Shown here one piece after another: positions 55,086-64,000 of a stretch of 64,000 nt of DNA. Both the position numbers and the translations under genes were made by a program. Below the pieces are notes generated by a model. That model searched no databases and was not told the origin of the DNA. It saw nothing but the letters and a program-made list of their open reading frames with translations. Each line of letters begins with the position of its first letter. Within the stretch, counting starts at the first letter, position 1. Origin of the DNA: Anisodus tanguticus (lineage: Eukaryota > Streptophyta > Magnoliopsida > Solanales > Solanaceae); the NCBI GenBank assembly GCA_034509755.1, contig CM067549.1, forward strand, positions 39,321,305 through 39,385,304, given 5' to 3'.

Positions 55086-55774
55086 TTCAACCCGACCCTG
55101 GGTTGCAATTTATCCATACCTCGGGTTGAAGCTTCAGATTGAAGACACGATTCAGTTTTGCATTTTTGCTAAAATTCGAATTCGAGTTCGGGTTGAAGAC
55201 ACGAATTCAATTTCAGATTTTCAGATTTTCAATAGTTCAAGCTTTAACCCGACCCTGCCAGTGCCGTCACAAAAGGTAATCCAATCCCTTTACTCATTTC
55301 TTTCTCTCATTCTGATTTGTCATCTATTTTATGCTATGTTTGAACCATGTTTGTCAAAACATTATGAGAAGTTATGAATTAGGCGTAATCCGAGAAAACT
55401 TTTCTCGGACACTGGCTTTATTTGTTTGTTGAATGATTTAGATGCTGGGAACTGGTGTTTGTTGTTATCACTGCTTGCAAATTGGAAAAAGATCATCAAA
55501 TTAAGGTTATTTAGAGTGTAGTTGCTGAAGCAATTTCTGATTTTCTGAGAAAATGTGGTAATTTCTAATTTTAAAATGTAGTTATTGTCTTACTAAAGTT
55601 ACTGGAGTAATTTAAAATGAAGTTACTGAAGTAACTGATTTTCTGTAAAGAAGGAAACATATTCAATCTATAGTTTCATGGTGTATTCAACCTTCCTACT
55701 ATCTAAAATGAAGTTGATGTTTTGTATTCACGGTGTATTCGACAAATTGCTCATGAACTCTCTAATATTGTAGA

Positions 55775-56251
55775 ATGGAAGACATCTTGGATGATGGAAA
55801 AAAAGTGGTGAAACGAACCGACGAGGGAAAATTGAGATCAAAAGTTTGGAATTTTTTTACTAAGTTACCTGGAGGACAGAAAGCCAAATGTCATTTTTGC
55901 CGAAAAGATTATGCTTGCGATAGCTCGTTAGTTGCGACAACTAATTTAAGGAACTACTTGGCTAGATGCAAAGTGTACAAGAAATCAAATCTTGAAGAGG
56001 ATAAGAATCAAATAGTATTAACTCGTGACAAGGGTAAGGACAATGATAAAGTTGTATTTGTGGGGTTTAATCAAGAGGCTTGTAGAGCCGCACTTGTGAA
56101 ATTGATTATTAAAGATGAGTTAGCTTTTAGATTTGTGGAGAGTCAGAACTTTGTGGAGTATATGAGGGTTTGTTGTCCAAATTTGTGGTGCCTTCACGAA
56201 GAACGATTGCACGGGATATTCTTCAGTTGCATCAGATTGAGAAGGCTTTGA
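55775..56251 (+). pseudogene. H transposase, BED zinc finger part
   Basis: ATG at 55775. SKVWNFFTKLPGGQKAKCHFCRKDYACDSS... then LRNYLARC is a BED finger. C-X2-C is present, but the zinc histidine before ARC is tyrosine (NYLARC where relatives have NHL), so zinc binding is probably lost. KDELAFRFVESQNFVEYM starts the transposase proper before a frameshift at about 56180. Confidence 0.85.
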
Positions 56252-57800
56252 TTAAAAGAATCATGAACTCAAACCAACAGAGAATTTGTATTACAACAGA
56301 CACGTGGACATCAATTCAAATGAGTAGCTATATGGTAATAACTGAGAATTTATTGACTGTGAGTGGGTGTTGTATAAAAAGATACTTTGTTTTACACCAA
56401 TTTCTAATCATAAAGGAGATAGTATTGGAAATATTATAGAGAAATGCTTATTGGATTGGGGTATTGATAGGCTATTCACAATTACTGTGGACAACGCAAG
56501 TGCTAATCAAGTTGCAATTGCTTATGTAAAGAAGAAACTGACAAATTGGAGTCCTAAGGCGATGGTTTTAAATGGTGATCATATGCATGTGAGGTGTGCT
56601 GCACATATAGTGAACTTGATTGTTCATGATGGGTTGGTAGAAGAGAAGGACTCAATAGCTGTTGTTCGTAATGCGGTGAAGTATGTAAGATCTTCTCCGA
56701 CAAGGTTGTAAAAATTCAAGACATGTGTTGAGCGAGAGAAAATATCATATAAGGGACTTATGGTTTTGGATGTGCCAACTAGATGGAATTCGACATACTT
56801 AATGTTGGAAAAAGCTGTGATATTTGAAAAAGTGTTTGATAGGTTAGAGGAGGACGATGGCCACTACAAAAGTTGGTTTAACGAAGACGAGAATGGAAGA
56901 AAAAGGATTAGGCCTCCAATTTTTGTGGATTGGGATAATGCTAAGAGGTTAGTACATTTTTTGTCAGTTTTTTATGATGTGACATTAAAATTCAGCAGTA
57001 CAAAATGTGTGACTTCTACTGATTTTTTGAATGAGCTGTGAAAAGTTTACCTTCATCTTTGCTCACTATCGGAATCTACTGATTTGTTGGTGAAAAAATT
57101 GTTAATGGAATGAGAGATAAGTTTGTGAAATATTGGGGTACTTCTATAGAAATGGTGAACAAGCTATTAATTTTAGCAAATATGCTTGATCCTCGGTGTA
57201 AATTTGAATTTATAAACTGGTGCTTTGAAAGTATATTTGATAGTAGGAAGGTTGATGAAATTAAAGTTGATATCAAAGAGTTGTTGTTACGGTTATTTGA
57301 AAATTATAATGATGTTAGCCCAAATAGTGGTGTGGGTAGTAGTTCAATTGCTCAGTTAAGTGAAGTTTGTGATAGTGACAGTAGTAGAAAAGAATCAATT
57401 GATCATTTTCAACTGTTTAAAAAGATGAAGGCAACTGAAAATGATGATTTTGGGATGAAGAATGATGTTGAGAAATATTTGTTAGAGCGGAATGAAAGTC
57501 CTAATGATCCGAATTTTGATCTTTTGAGTTGGTGGAAGATGTATTCGTCTAGGTATCCGACTTTGTCAAAGATTCCCAAAGATATTTTGGCAATTCCTGT
57601 GTCTACCGTGGCTTCCGAATCGTCATTTAGCACGGGGGCGCATTCTTGACCCTTTTAGGAGTACATTAACTCATAAGACAGTTGAAGCATTAATTTGCAC
57701 ACAGAATTGGCTTCGCTCAACTCTTATAGGAGAACAAATTGTGCAACCAACCGAAGAAGAAACTGAGTTTTATGAAGATGTTGAATTGGGTAACAGTACT
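56170..57800 (+). pseudogene. H transposase core and hAT dimerisation domain, broken
   Basis: Successive pieces are VVPSRRTIARDI and ICITTDTWTSIQMSSYMVIT (56170), DWGIDRLFTITVDNASANQVAIAYVKKKL and HVRCAAHIVNLIVHDGL (56367), LDVPTRWNSTYLMLEKAV (56760), and LANMLDPRCKFEF to DLLSWWKMYSSRYPTLSKIPKDILAIPVSTVASESSFSTG (57110-57649), then after a frameshift RILDPFRSTLTHKTVEALICTQNWL. These match RICESLEEPER/DAYSLEEPER-type hAT transposases. Catalytic acids appear in TTDTWTS and VDNAS. At least four frame breaks. Confidence 0.88.
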
Positions 57801-58139
57801 GTTTTTTATGTATTGTTTTTAATAGAATCATTATACTTTAATATTTTATTTATTATATTGACGCTTCGGCAAATTGTATGTACACTTTGAGAAACTTTCA
57901 ACCGTACCGCAATCACAGCCAACAGAACAAACACAAGCGAACAGGACTTGACAATGGATTGATATTGGCGTCATAATGGTAAAGTTCTCAAATCTACAAT
58001 CCTTCAAATTAGTTTTTGCTGTTAGTATCTATCTATATTTGACTCATAAGCGATCTTAGTTGCTATTGCTTTGGAGCAAAAAACCTTGAAATTCTGTGAT
58101 GTTGGTTTGAATTTGATGTTGTTGTTGGTCGTTCTTTGG

Positions 58140-58320
58140 AATTTATCTTTGCATGATGCATCTTCTTCTTTTGCTTCTTCTTCTTCTTGCTACTTGCTTT
58201 TCTATCTTCTTCTTCTTCTTCTTCTTTGACTCTGCTTCGTCTTTCTTCTTCTTTGCTTTGTTTGTTGTTATTCTTCTTTACTATTACTTGCTTCTTCTTG
58301 CTTCCCATTCTTCTTGTTGT
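58140..58320 (+). repeat. CTT-rich microsatellite region in H
   Basis: Many CTT/TCTTCTT units (e.g. 58163-58192 and 58206-58226). Lysine/glutamate-rich and leucine-rich frames on the two strands are products of this repeat and not genes. Confidence 0.8.
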
Positions 58321-58609
58321 TTAAAAAAACAGTCTATGTATGTTCCTGTTAAAATTGGTTGTTGTTGCTACTAATATGTTGCTTCATTTGTTGTTGATGT
58401 TTAAAAAAACATAAATCATTTGGACTTTATATTTGAATTGAAAAAACCCGATATAAATCGATACGTTCGGCGATAAAAACCGATATATCGTTTTTTTTAA
58501 AAAAAAGTTGTATTCATTTTTTTTTTTGAAAAAAATGATTTTTATTCGGTTCATATTTTTCGGATACAAAACCGAACCGAACCGATATACGCACATCCCT
58601 AATGAATGG

Positions 58610-58668
58610 TATGCTCGGGCCTTAGGGCACCAGGTGCCGGCTACACCTTCCAAGATTGGGGTATGACA
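58610..58668 (+). repeat. Gypsy F 5' LTR, part 3 (end)
   Basis: Ends GGGGTATGACA; the primer site TTGGTATCAAAG follows at 58672. The site has one change from the canonical TGGTATCAGAGC. Confidence 0.75.
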
Positions 58669-61600
58669 AACTTGGTATCAAAGTAGGTCAGTCCTAGCCG
58701 TGTCTAGTAGAGTCTTGTTTATGCGTGTGTAGCATACCACACTTATAAACATGAGGCTATAGGAGATTTAGGATGGTTATCTTCTTTTCATAATTTAGAT
58801 CGTGCGATAAAGCTGAGCCGCAGGAAATCAAGTCTAACGTATGCGTTACCATAGGTCGTGCAGAAACGTATGTATACAGAAGGACTATATCTAGTCGAAA
58901 TGTTAAGAAAAAAGGGTTAGGAGGAGGTTTCCGAATATGTACCCTTGATCAAAGATTGACCCATCTGAGGCCACAATCAGCACTAGAAGAACTAAAGCTA
59001 TAATATCGTCAAAATCATCAGATCCACCAACTTCAGCTGATTTGGGATACTAGCAAATGGCGTAAGAGTTGATGCAGTCAGTTGCTTTATAGGCTTGTAT
59101 TATCAAATGTTCTAGATACATGGTAAAAATTCTTGGAGGGTTAAGGAATTTGAAGCTTAAGGAGTCTAAGGGACTACAACCATTTACATGTGTGGGAATG
59201 ATGTAGGTAAAGTTATCAGAGGGACTAAGAAGGCTAGAACATTTAAGGATTACAGAAGACTGCTGGGTGGTAGTAGGCTACAATAGACTAGGATGGTGCG
59301 TTGACTTGAGCATGATTAGGAGTTTCCAGGTAAGACCCAGGTTAAACCGCCGGCGTAAGTACGTCAAAGTTGTACTAGTGTGGAAAAGTGAAGCTGCCCC
59401 GAGCATGGCGTCATCAATGCGGTAAGGCGTAAGCCGACAAACATTGTGTGAGAACGGGAATTTGTAATTGGTATGATGAGGAGGACCCCAAGAGGTGGGC
59501 GTGTCTGATACTTAGACATAAATATCAATATAGTAAAAGGGGATGAAGTGTCAAGCCCTGGTGTAATGTGAACTTTCTTCTAAACAAAGATGTCGTGGTC
59601 CTAGAATTTAAATATTGGGTCATATTAATAAGAATTTAAAGCATTTTGATGTAATTAGGACAAAAGTATAAAGTAAATAATTAAGGTGAAGCTCGTATGT
59701 CCAGAGTATGATCAATGTTACACTATTATCTCGTTGGATCGATGTGACATAGATATGTACTAACGTTATAACGGATGTAGGCCTAGTTTCTCCACATGAT
59801 GCTTATGGTAGCTAATAAACTATTGGTCGAATGTGCGAAAAGGGTTAATTGGACAGTCCTCGATTATTTTAAGTAGGTTGCAGCACATGCTTAAGTATGA
59901 AAGGTAAGTAATGAGGTCAGAATGTGAAAGATATCATCAGGAAAGGGTTACGATTGTGTAATTGGTGCGCAGATGAATCTCAAATGTTAGAGGATTAAGA
60001 CTAATTAGAGGAGGGGAATTTGGAAGCTAGAGAGTATTTTGCAGAGACACTCTGAGCATGGCAAGGGGAAATGAATAGTTAGGGGGTTGGTATATGATTC
60101 AATACGACAATGAATATAAATTGGAGAAGTCTCTAGAAGATAAAAATTAACATATCAATGTACGATAAGATTCGTCACATGGGGGAAGAGTGAGCTTTAA
60201 AAGTTGTGTGAATAGTAGGGTCATGTTTTGACAAAAGTAAATTAATAGCAGTGAATGAGTGTTGTTGAGAAGTTAATTTATCTACTTAATTGAGAAAGCA
60301 AGATAACGGGAGATACACTGGAATGGATCGGAGTCAATACACTGACTGGAGGGCTATAAGATTATCATGCTAGTAGTGTTATAGCAAATAAGTAAACAAG
60401 TGAGTGTGAAGAAGAGAAAGGGTGATGAAAGCAAGTAATAAAAAACTTCTTAATGGGTCGAGTGAACCAATGTAAAGTTGGCTGAGAGAAGACACGATGG
60501 CAAGAGTGTATGAGGCTCTATGAATGTAAATTTCTGAAAATCCTCTTGGGTGAGGTAAGATTACTTATAGACCAACCATAGGTTGTTAGGATGCGGACCG
60601 AAAGGGATAGTAGGACGGACGGATAAAGTTTAACCATAAAGAACTATGTTAATTCCGTAAAGGGGGAAGATGGGAGTAAATCAGCAAACGAATAATGCGT
60701 CATTTAGTAACCAACGACAATTGTAGGAGGATGGTGGCAGTCAAAACAAGAAAAAATATCAAAATAGCTTGCGGAAGTAATTATATTATGGCGAAGGGAT
60801 AATAATAATCTATAATCGAAAGGCTAATAGGGTTGGATGCTTTGTATAGGAGTATGTTAATCCTAAAAAGGAATTAAAAGAAAAAGTGTGACATCAAAAG
60901 AACTTGGCTAAAGCTAAAATATAAAAGAAGAAAGGTTGAGCGAGCAAGGGAAACTGGAGACAAATCTAAGTACGACTACAAATTTACCCTAAGATAAATT
61001 TGGAGGAAATTTCTATAGTGTTATCATTATGAAGTGGAAGCCTCGAGGGATAGCCAACATGGCGGGGATGCCGAAAGAATTAGTATGGTATTCCGTTAGC
61101 ATGACAATGATAAAAGTGGACATGAAAGGTAAACTTGGGGATTGGCGTAAGGAAGGAACTATACCTCTAAGATTGATAAAGGAGAGGTTCGGGATAGCAA
61201 GGTCGAGGGCATGTACCAAGGGTAGCAGGAGCGATAAGACAAGGTAGGAATTAGTTAGACCTAATCATTAGGCGATGGTAGAAGCATAGCTCCCTCGAGA
61301 GCAAATGTTTGAGATTGTTACCATGATACACCGGAATTTAAAGACAATAAGAAGCAGGGCATCGCCAAGTTTTGGTGCAAAATCCCAATGATCAACATGG
61401 AAGGACAGAGCATCAGAGGCCCAGAGGACTAGTGTATAAAATACAAATTCCAACCTAAAGAAGGTAACATGGTCTGAAGATAAAAGCTCTGTATGGGTTC
61501 ATGAGTATCGCTCCCCCACAGTTAATAGTCAATAGATTTAAAGAGTTGACCCTGTTCTTGCCAAATGGATCTACTCGCACAATTGAGGATTATGCTAGCT

Positions 61601-62870
61601 GTCCATTGTCAAGAGGTTGTAAAATTCCAGGATATTTAAGTAGAAGGGGTTCGGTGCAGTATAATTCCAAGATTCTCTAAGAAAAGTTTAGGAGTGTAGA
61701 GAAAGACCTTGTAGTTTGCTCCCAATCCTGTGGTCAAGCCGAGCACACGATTTAGACGCTTGAAGACACGATACATGAATGCATGCTTAATATCTAAGAA
61801 GAATGGGATGGTCATCTACCCTATTATGAGGCGAATATTATAGCAATTATTACATTATCATTGAGATAGATTCTTATAAAACCTTGTGTGGTCGGGGGTA
61901 TAGATTGTCGATCAATTGCCTTAACGTAAGAAAATAAAGAGTTATTTAAACTTGTGTTGGTTCAGTTAGACCCTAGAGTTATGAAAGAAGTAAGGTTCCT
62001 ACAGTGGTAAATGTCAATAGGCCAGGATTGAGAGGAGTCACCCGCTGGTGTGTGGTGCTGAGATTTAAAGGACTATGTCCATAATGGGATATCCTTGAGG
62101 GCCTTACCTACTAATATGTGACAAGAATTCGGCCAGGAAGGCAAGTTTAGCTTCAGATAAAACAAGTCGTATACGGTTACCCAATAATTTAGCCAAGTGA
62201 CCTTTGTGCTTGGGATTACCTCTGGAATCAAAGGGAGTTCACTCAGTTTTCACACATTGACATCACTGAAGTATATAGGAAATTTGTCTCACATATTGCC
62301 TATAGAGGATGCTCGAATTACTGAAGACCTATCTTAAAAAGAGGTCTCGACTACTATCCTTTATTACTAAGTCCAGAAGTTTTAGACTTATGAGATGACA
62401 TTCGTTAGAGTACTATGGAAAAGAAATAGCATAAATGTAATGATATGGGCAGCAGAGAAAGGCATAAGATCTAGATATGCTCCCATAGTCCGGACATCAG
62501 GTTCACATAATGTTCATGCGATACGATCTCCTTATTCCTACTCTAACTTGTTTCATACATATGTACAAATGATGATCACAACATAGATATGACAGACACA
62601 GCTCAAACGCTGAGATTGGACAGTCAAAGTAAGTTACAGCTTACCCTTTTGATTACCGTGATAGATAGATGGTCGTATGAGACTAATGTGATATTATATT
62701 GCTTTGGATGTCCCTGGGTGGCGTTTGTGTTAATTTTGGCTGTTTAGAAAGTTTGGAGTTAGTCCTATTTGTAGAGGAAAGTCTGCCAAAATTCTGGTAA
62801 AATCCAATAGTTAATGCCTCTCGGTTACGTCCCTCAACATTTGGGGACAAATGTTCTTAAGGGGGAAGGA
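58669..62870 (+). pseudogene. Gypsy F internal region, decayed gag-pol
   Basis: Only two parts can be read. 61731-61920 gives GQAEHTI, LEDTIHECMLNI and EEWDGHLP, the integrase stretch after the catalytic glutamate. 62310-62490 gives KEVSTTIL, FVRVLWKRNSI and a weak chromodomain-like end. Everything else (including the frames at 61013-61453 and 62395-62586 as independent genes) is too decayed to assign. Confidence 0.65.
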
Positions 62871-63643
62871 TATTACACCCCGTACTTTGAACGTCGTTTG
62901 CATCATGGGTTAACTAACATAATCTTAGTAAGGTTGAGACCCCATAACAATGTTAACAAAGGTTTAGATGAGTGTTAAGTATGTTTCGTAAGAGTTCGGG
63001 GCAAAACGAATCGAAGAAAGTAAGTTCGTTGAAATTCGAGGAGAACTAGACAAGATTCTGGACATAATTTTAGTCCATATCTTTGGGGGTATATATCTTT
63101 GTATTTAAGGAATTATGGAGTCCATAGCCTATCTAGTATTTATTTATTAGTTGCAAAGAAATTATGTAATTTCTCACATTATTTTTTATTGCATTCTTTT
63201 GGTGAAGTCAATGCATTTCATTGATGGTATGCTTTGGAAGCTAAGAAGCACTGAAGGCGATTGAGAGATTTAGACAAATTAATGAACTGAACTAAAACGG
63301 AAGGAGTTTTGTTCATTCAAGTTCAAAGAGTTTATTTTCTAATGAAATAAATTGTTCGTCAACCGGAGCTCTCCATAAAACGTTATGTACGTTTTAAGAA
63401 AACGCGTTTTGGTGAAAATAGAATGTGGGTTTGCGGCACTGCATTTAGGTCAAATTTTGGACTTCTTACCGCCCAAAGATGTGAGGGATTTGCAGCGCAG
63501 CATGTGGTGACTTGCGACTGCAAGTTCCACCGCAAACTCGTAGTGGTGGGGCGGTTCTATGACTTTATAACCCAACTAAGGCTTTATTTTCACCCCCAAT
63601 ACTTCCCAAACATTCTCAAACATTTCTCTAGGGTTCTTATACC
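62871..63643 (+). repeat. Gypsy F 3' LTR, truncated
   Basis: Aligns with 44162-44769 but carries about 185 extra bases (about 63138-63322) and stops at 'ggttcttataccat', where the 5' copy continues for another 1.6 kb. The open frame 63423-63749 crosses this junction and is not a gene. Confidence 0.82.
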
Positions 63644-63647
63644 ATTA

Positions 63648-64000
63648 TTCAATGTACCTTCTTCAACCTGGTATACAATACGTCAAAGTTTTATTATGAT
63701 CTGTACACCCATGGGGGACCCGCAAAGTCTATATACTGCTCATAGCTAGCCGGAATTCGACACACAAATCTGATTAGAGTCCCAGATTCATTTGTCAAGG
63801 CTTATCATTTTGCAGGCATGCAACTCCTCTCCCCGCGTATCAATATCATCTCAATGTGCCATAATCTCATAATATTCTTACTTGTCCGGCCTCTTAGACC
63901 CACATCATATTCGTACCACTCTCACATCAATATCATAGAACCATGAGTGTATGAATGCAAATGACAATGTAAGGCAAGACATCATGATATATTGAGATGC
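63648..64000 (-). repeat. Gypsy E 5' LTR, resumed part
   Basis: Matches 36320-36672 of the E 3' LTR base for base apart from scattered changes ('caacctggtatacaatacgtcaa', 'ctccccgcgtatcaatatcatctcaat'). Runs off the window end; about 1.9 kb more is expected beyond. Confidence 0.85.

Larger units (their letters stand above)
54708..58601 (+). mobile_element. hAT transposon H, 3.9 kb, 8-bp TSD
   Basis: Ends TAGGGGTGGGCAAA and TATACGCACATCCCTA are inverted versions of each other, followed inward by GGTTCGGTT/AACCGAACC stretches on both sides. Flanks ATGAATGA (54700-54707) and ATGAATGG (58602-58609) form an 8-bp target duplication with one mismatch. The interior codes for a BED-finger hAT transposase in pieces. 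Inserted in the 5' LTR of gypsy F. Confidence 0.92.
44162..63643 (+). mobile_element. Gypsy F: old chromodomain gypsy, host of G and H
   Basis: 5' LTR starts at 44162 (TGTTACACCCC) and, after removal of G and H, ends at 58668 (ATGACA). A primer site follows, then about 4.2 kb of decayed internal sequence, a purine tract (TTAAGGGGGAAGGA) and a 3' LTR start at 62871 (TATTACACCCC). The 3' LTR is cut short at about 63643, where gypsy E LTR sequence resumes. Reading direction is plus. Confidence 0.82.
35582..64000 (-). mobile_element. Gypsy E: chromodomain gypsy element, split by gypsy F
   Basis: 3' LTR 35582-38533, internal region 38534-43711, 5' LTR from 43712 broken at 44161 and resumed at about 63648, running off the window. 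The order on the minus strand is gag, protease, RT, RNase H, integrase, chromodomain-like tail, which is Ty3/gypsy. About 290 bp of the 5' LTR (counterpart of about 36031-36319) is missing at the break. Many stops and frameshifts. Confidence 0.85.

Noticed and set aside
58063..58374. Lysine/glutamate-rich and leucine-rich small proteins
   Set aside because: Produced by the CTT microsatellite in the hAT element; no stable protein gene is expected.
61013..61453. Short frames in gypsy F interior
   Set aside because: They are not collinear with any gypsy domain and are broken at the lengths expected by chance.
63423..63749. 108-codon frame near the right end
   Set aside because: It crosses the junction between the truncated F LTR and the E LTR, so it is an accidental fusion frame.
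1..64000. CRISPR array, operon, tRNA or rRNA genes
   Set aside because: No regularly spaced short repeats with unique spacers, no clustered same-strand genes and no cloverleaf or rRNA-like sequence was seen; the content is that of a plant nuclear genome.

Overview
The window is nuclear plant DNA, most likely from a eudicot of the nightshade family (Solanaceae). The plant origin rests on a GT47 exostosin-like glycosyltransferase gene with GT-AG introns, on Ty1/copia and chromodomain-type Ty3/gypsy retrotransposons, on a RICESLEEPER/DAYSLEEPER-like hAT transposase and on many MITEs. The family-level guess rests on a SINE tail of the SolS/TS type at 24832-24975 and on nightshade-style Stowaway and hAT MITEs. 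It is inference, not proof. I see no bacterial-type genes, rRNA, tRNA or CRISPR array.

Region 1 (1384-25214, minus strand) is the only host gene I can support. Four exons (25214-25047, 24526-24375, 23564-23204, 2055-1384) join in phase through GT/AG sites into one 450-residue type II membrane glycosyltransferase. Exons 3 and 4 are separated by a 21,148-bp intron. That intron holds two complete copia elements with LTRs (A 2414-7331, B 8060-13090), a degenerate copia element without recognisable LTRs (C, coding 16504-20640), a 275-bp TRIM-like element (13887-14161), a Stowaway MITE and two older inverted-repeat elements that were themselves interrupted by copia A and copia C. Introns 1 and 2 carry a SINE and a CACTA-type miniature element. 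A MITE lies in the upstream region about 220 bp before the start codon.

Region 2 (25215-35581) is intergenic. It has MITEs, an unassigned repeat-rich block (26340-27560), a third copia element D (minus strand, 29048-about 34010; 3' LTR present, 5' LTR missing) inserted in an older hAT-type MITE, and a foldback MITE at 34497-34687.

Region 3 (35582-64000) is a nest of large elements. Gypsy element E (minus strand) has its 3' LTR at 35582-38533 and its coding region at 38534-43711. Its 5' LTR is broken at 44161 and resumes at about 63648. The gap is filled by gypsy element F (plus strand, 44162-63643). F's own 5' LTR is interrupted by gypsy G (45403-53721, TSD GATTT) and by hAT transposon H (54708-58601, 8-bp TSD with one mismatch). 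E, F and G all show chromodomain-like C-termini, so they look like chromoviruses. All of their proteins are broken.

The main result is the contrast between the intact GT47 exons and the decayed elements inside their introns. In copia B every premature stop I could compare with its relatives is a C-to-T or G-to-A change. In copia C four of five stops in one frame fall at conserved tryptophans. Both fit decay of methylated DNA inside a gene that still has an intact reading frame.
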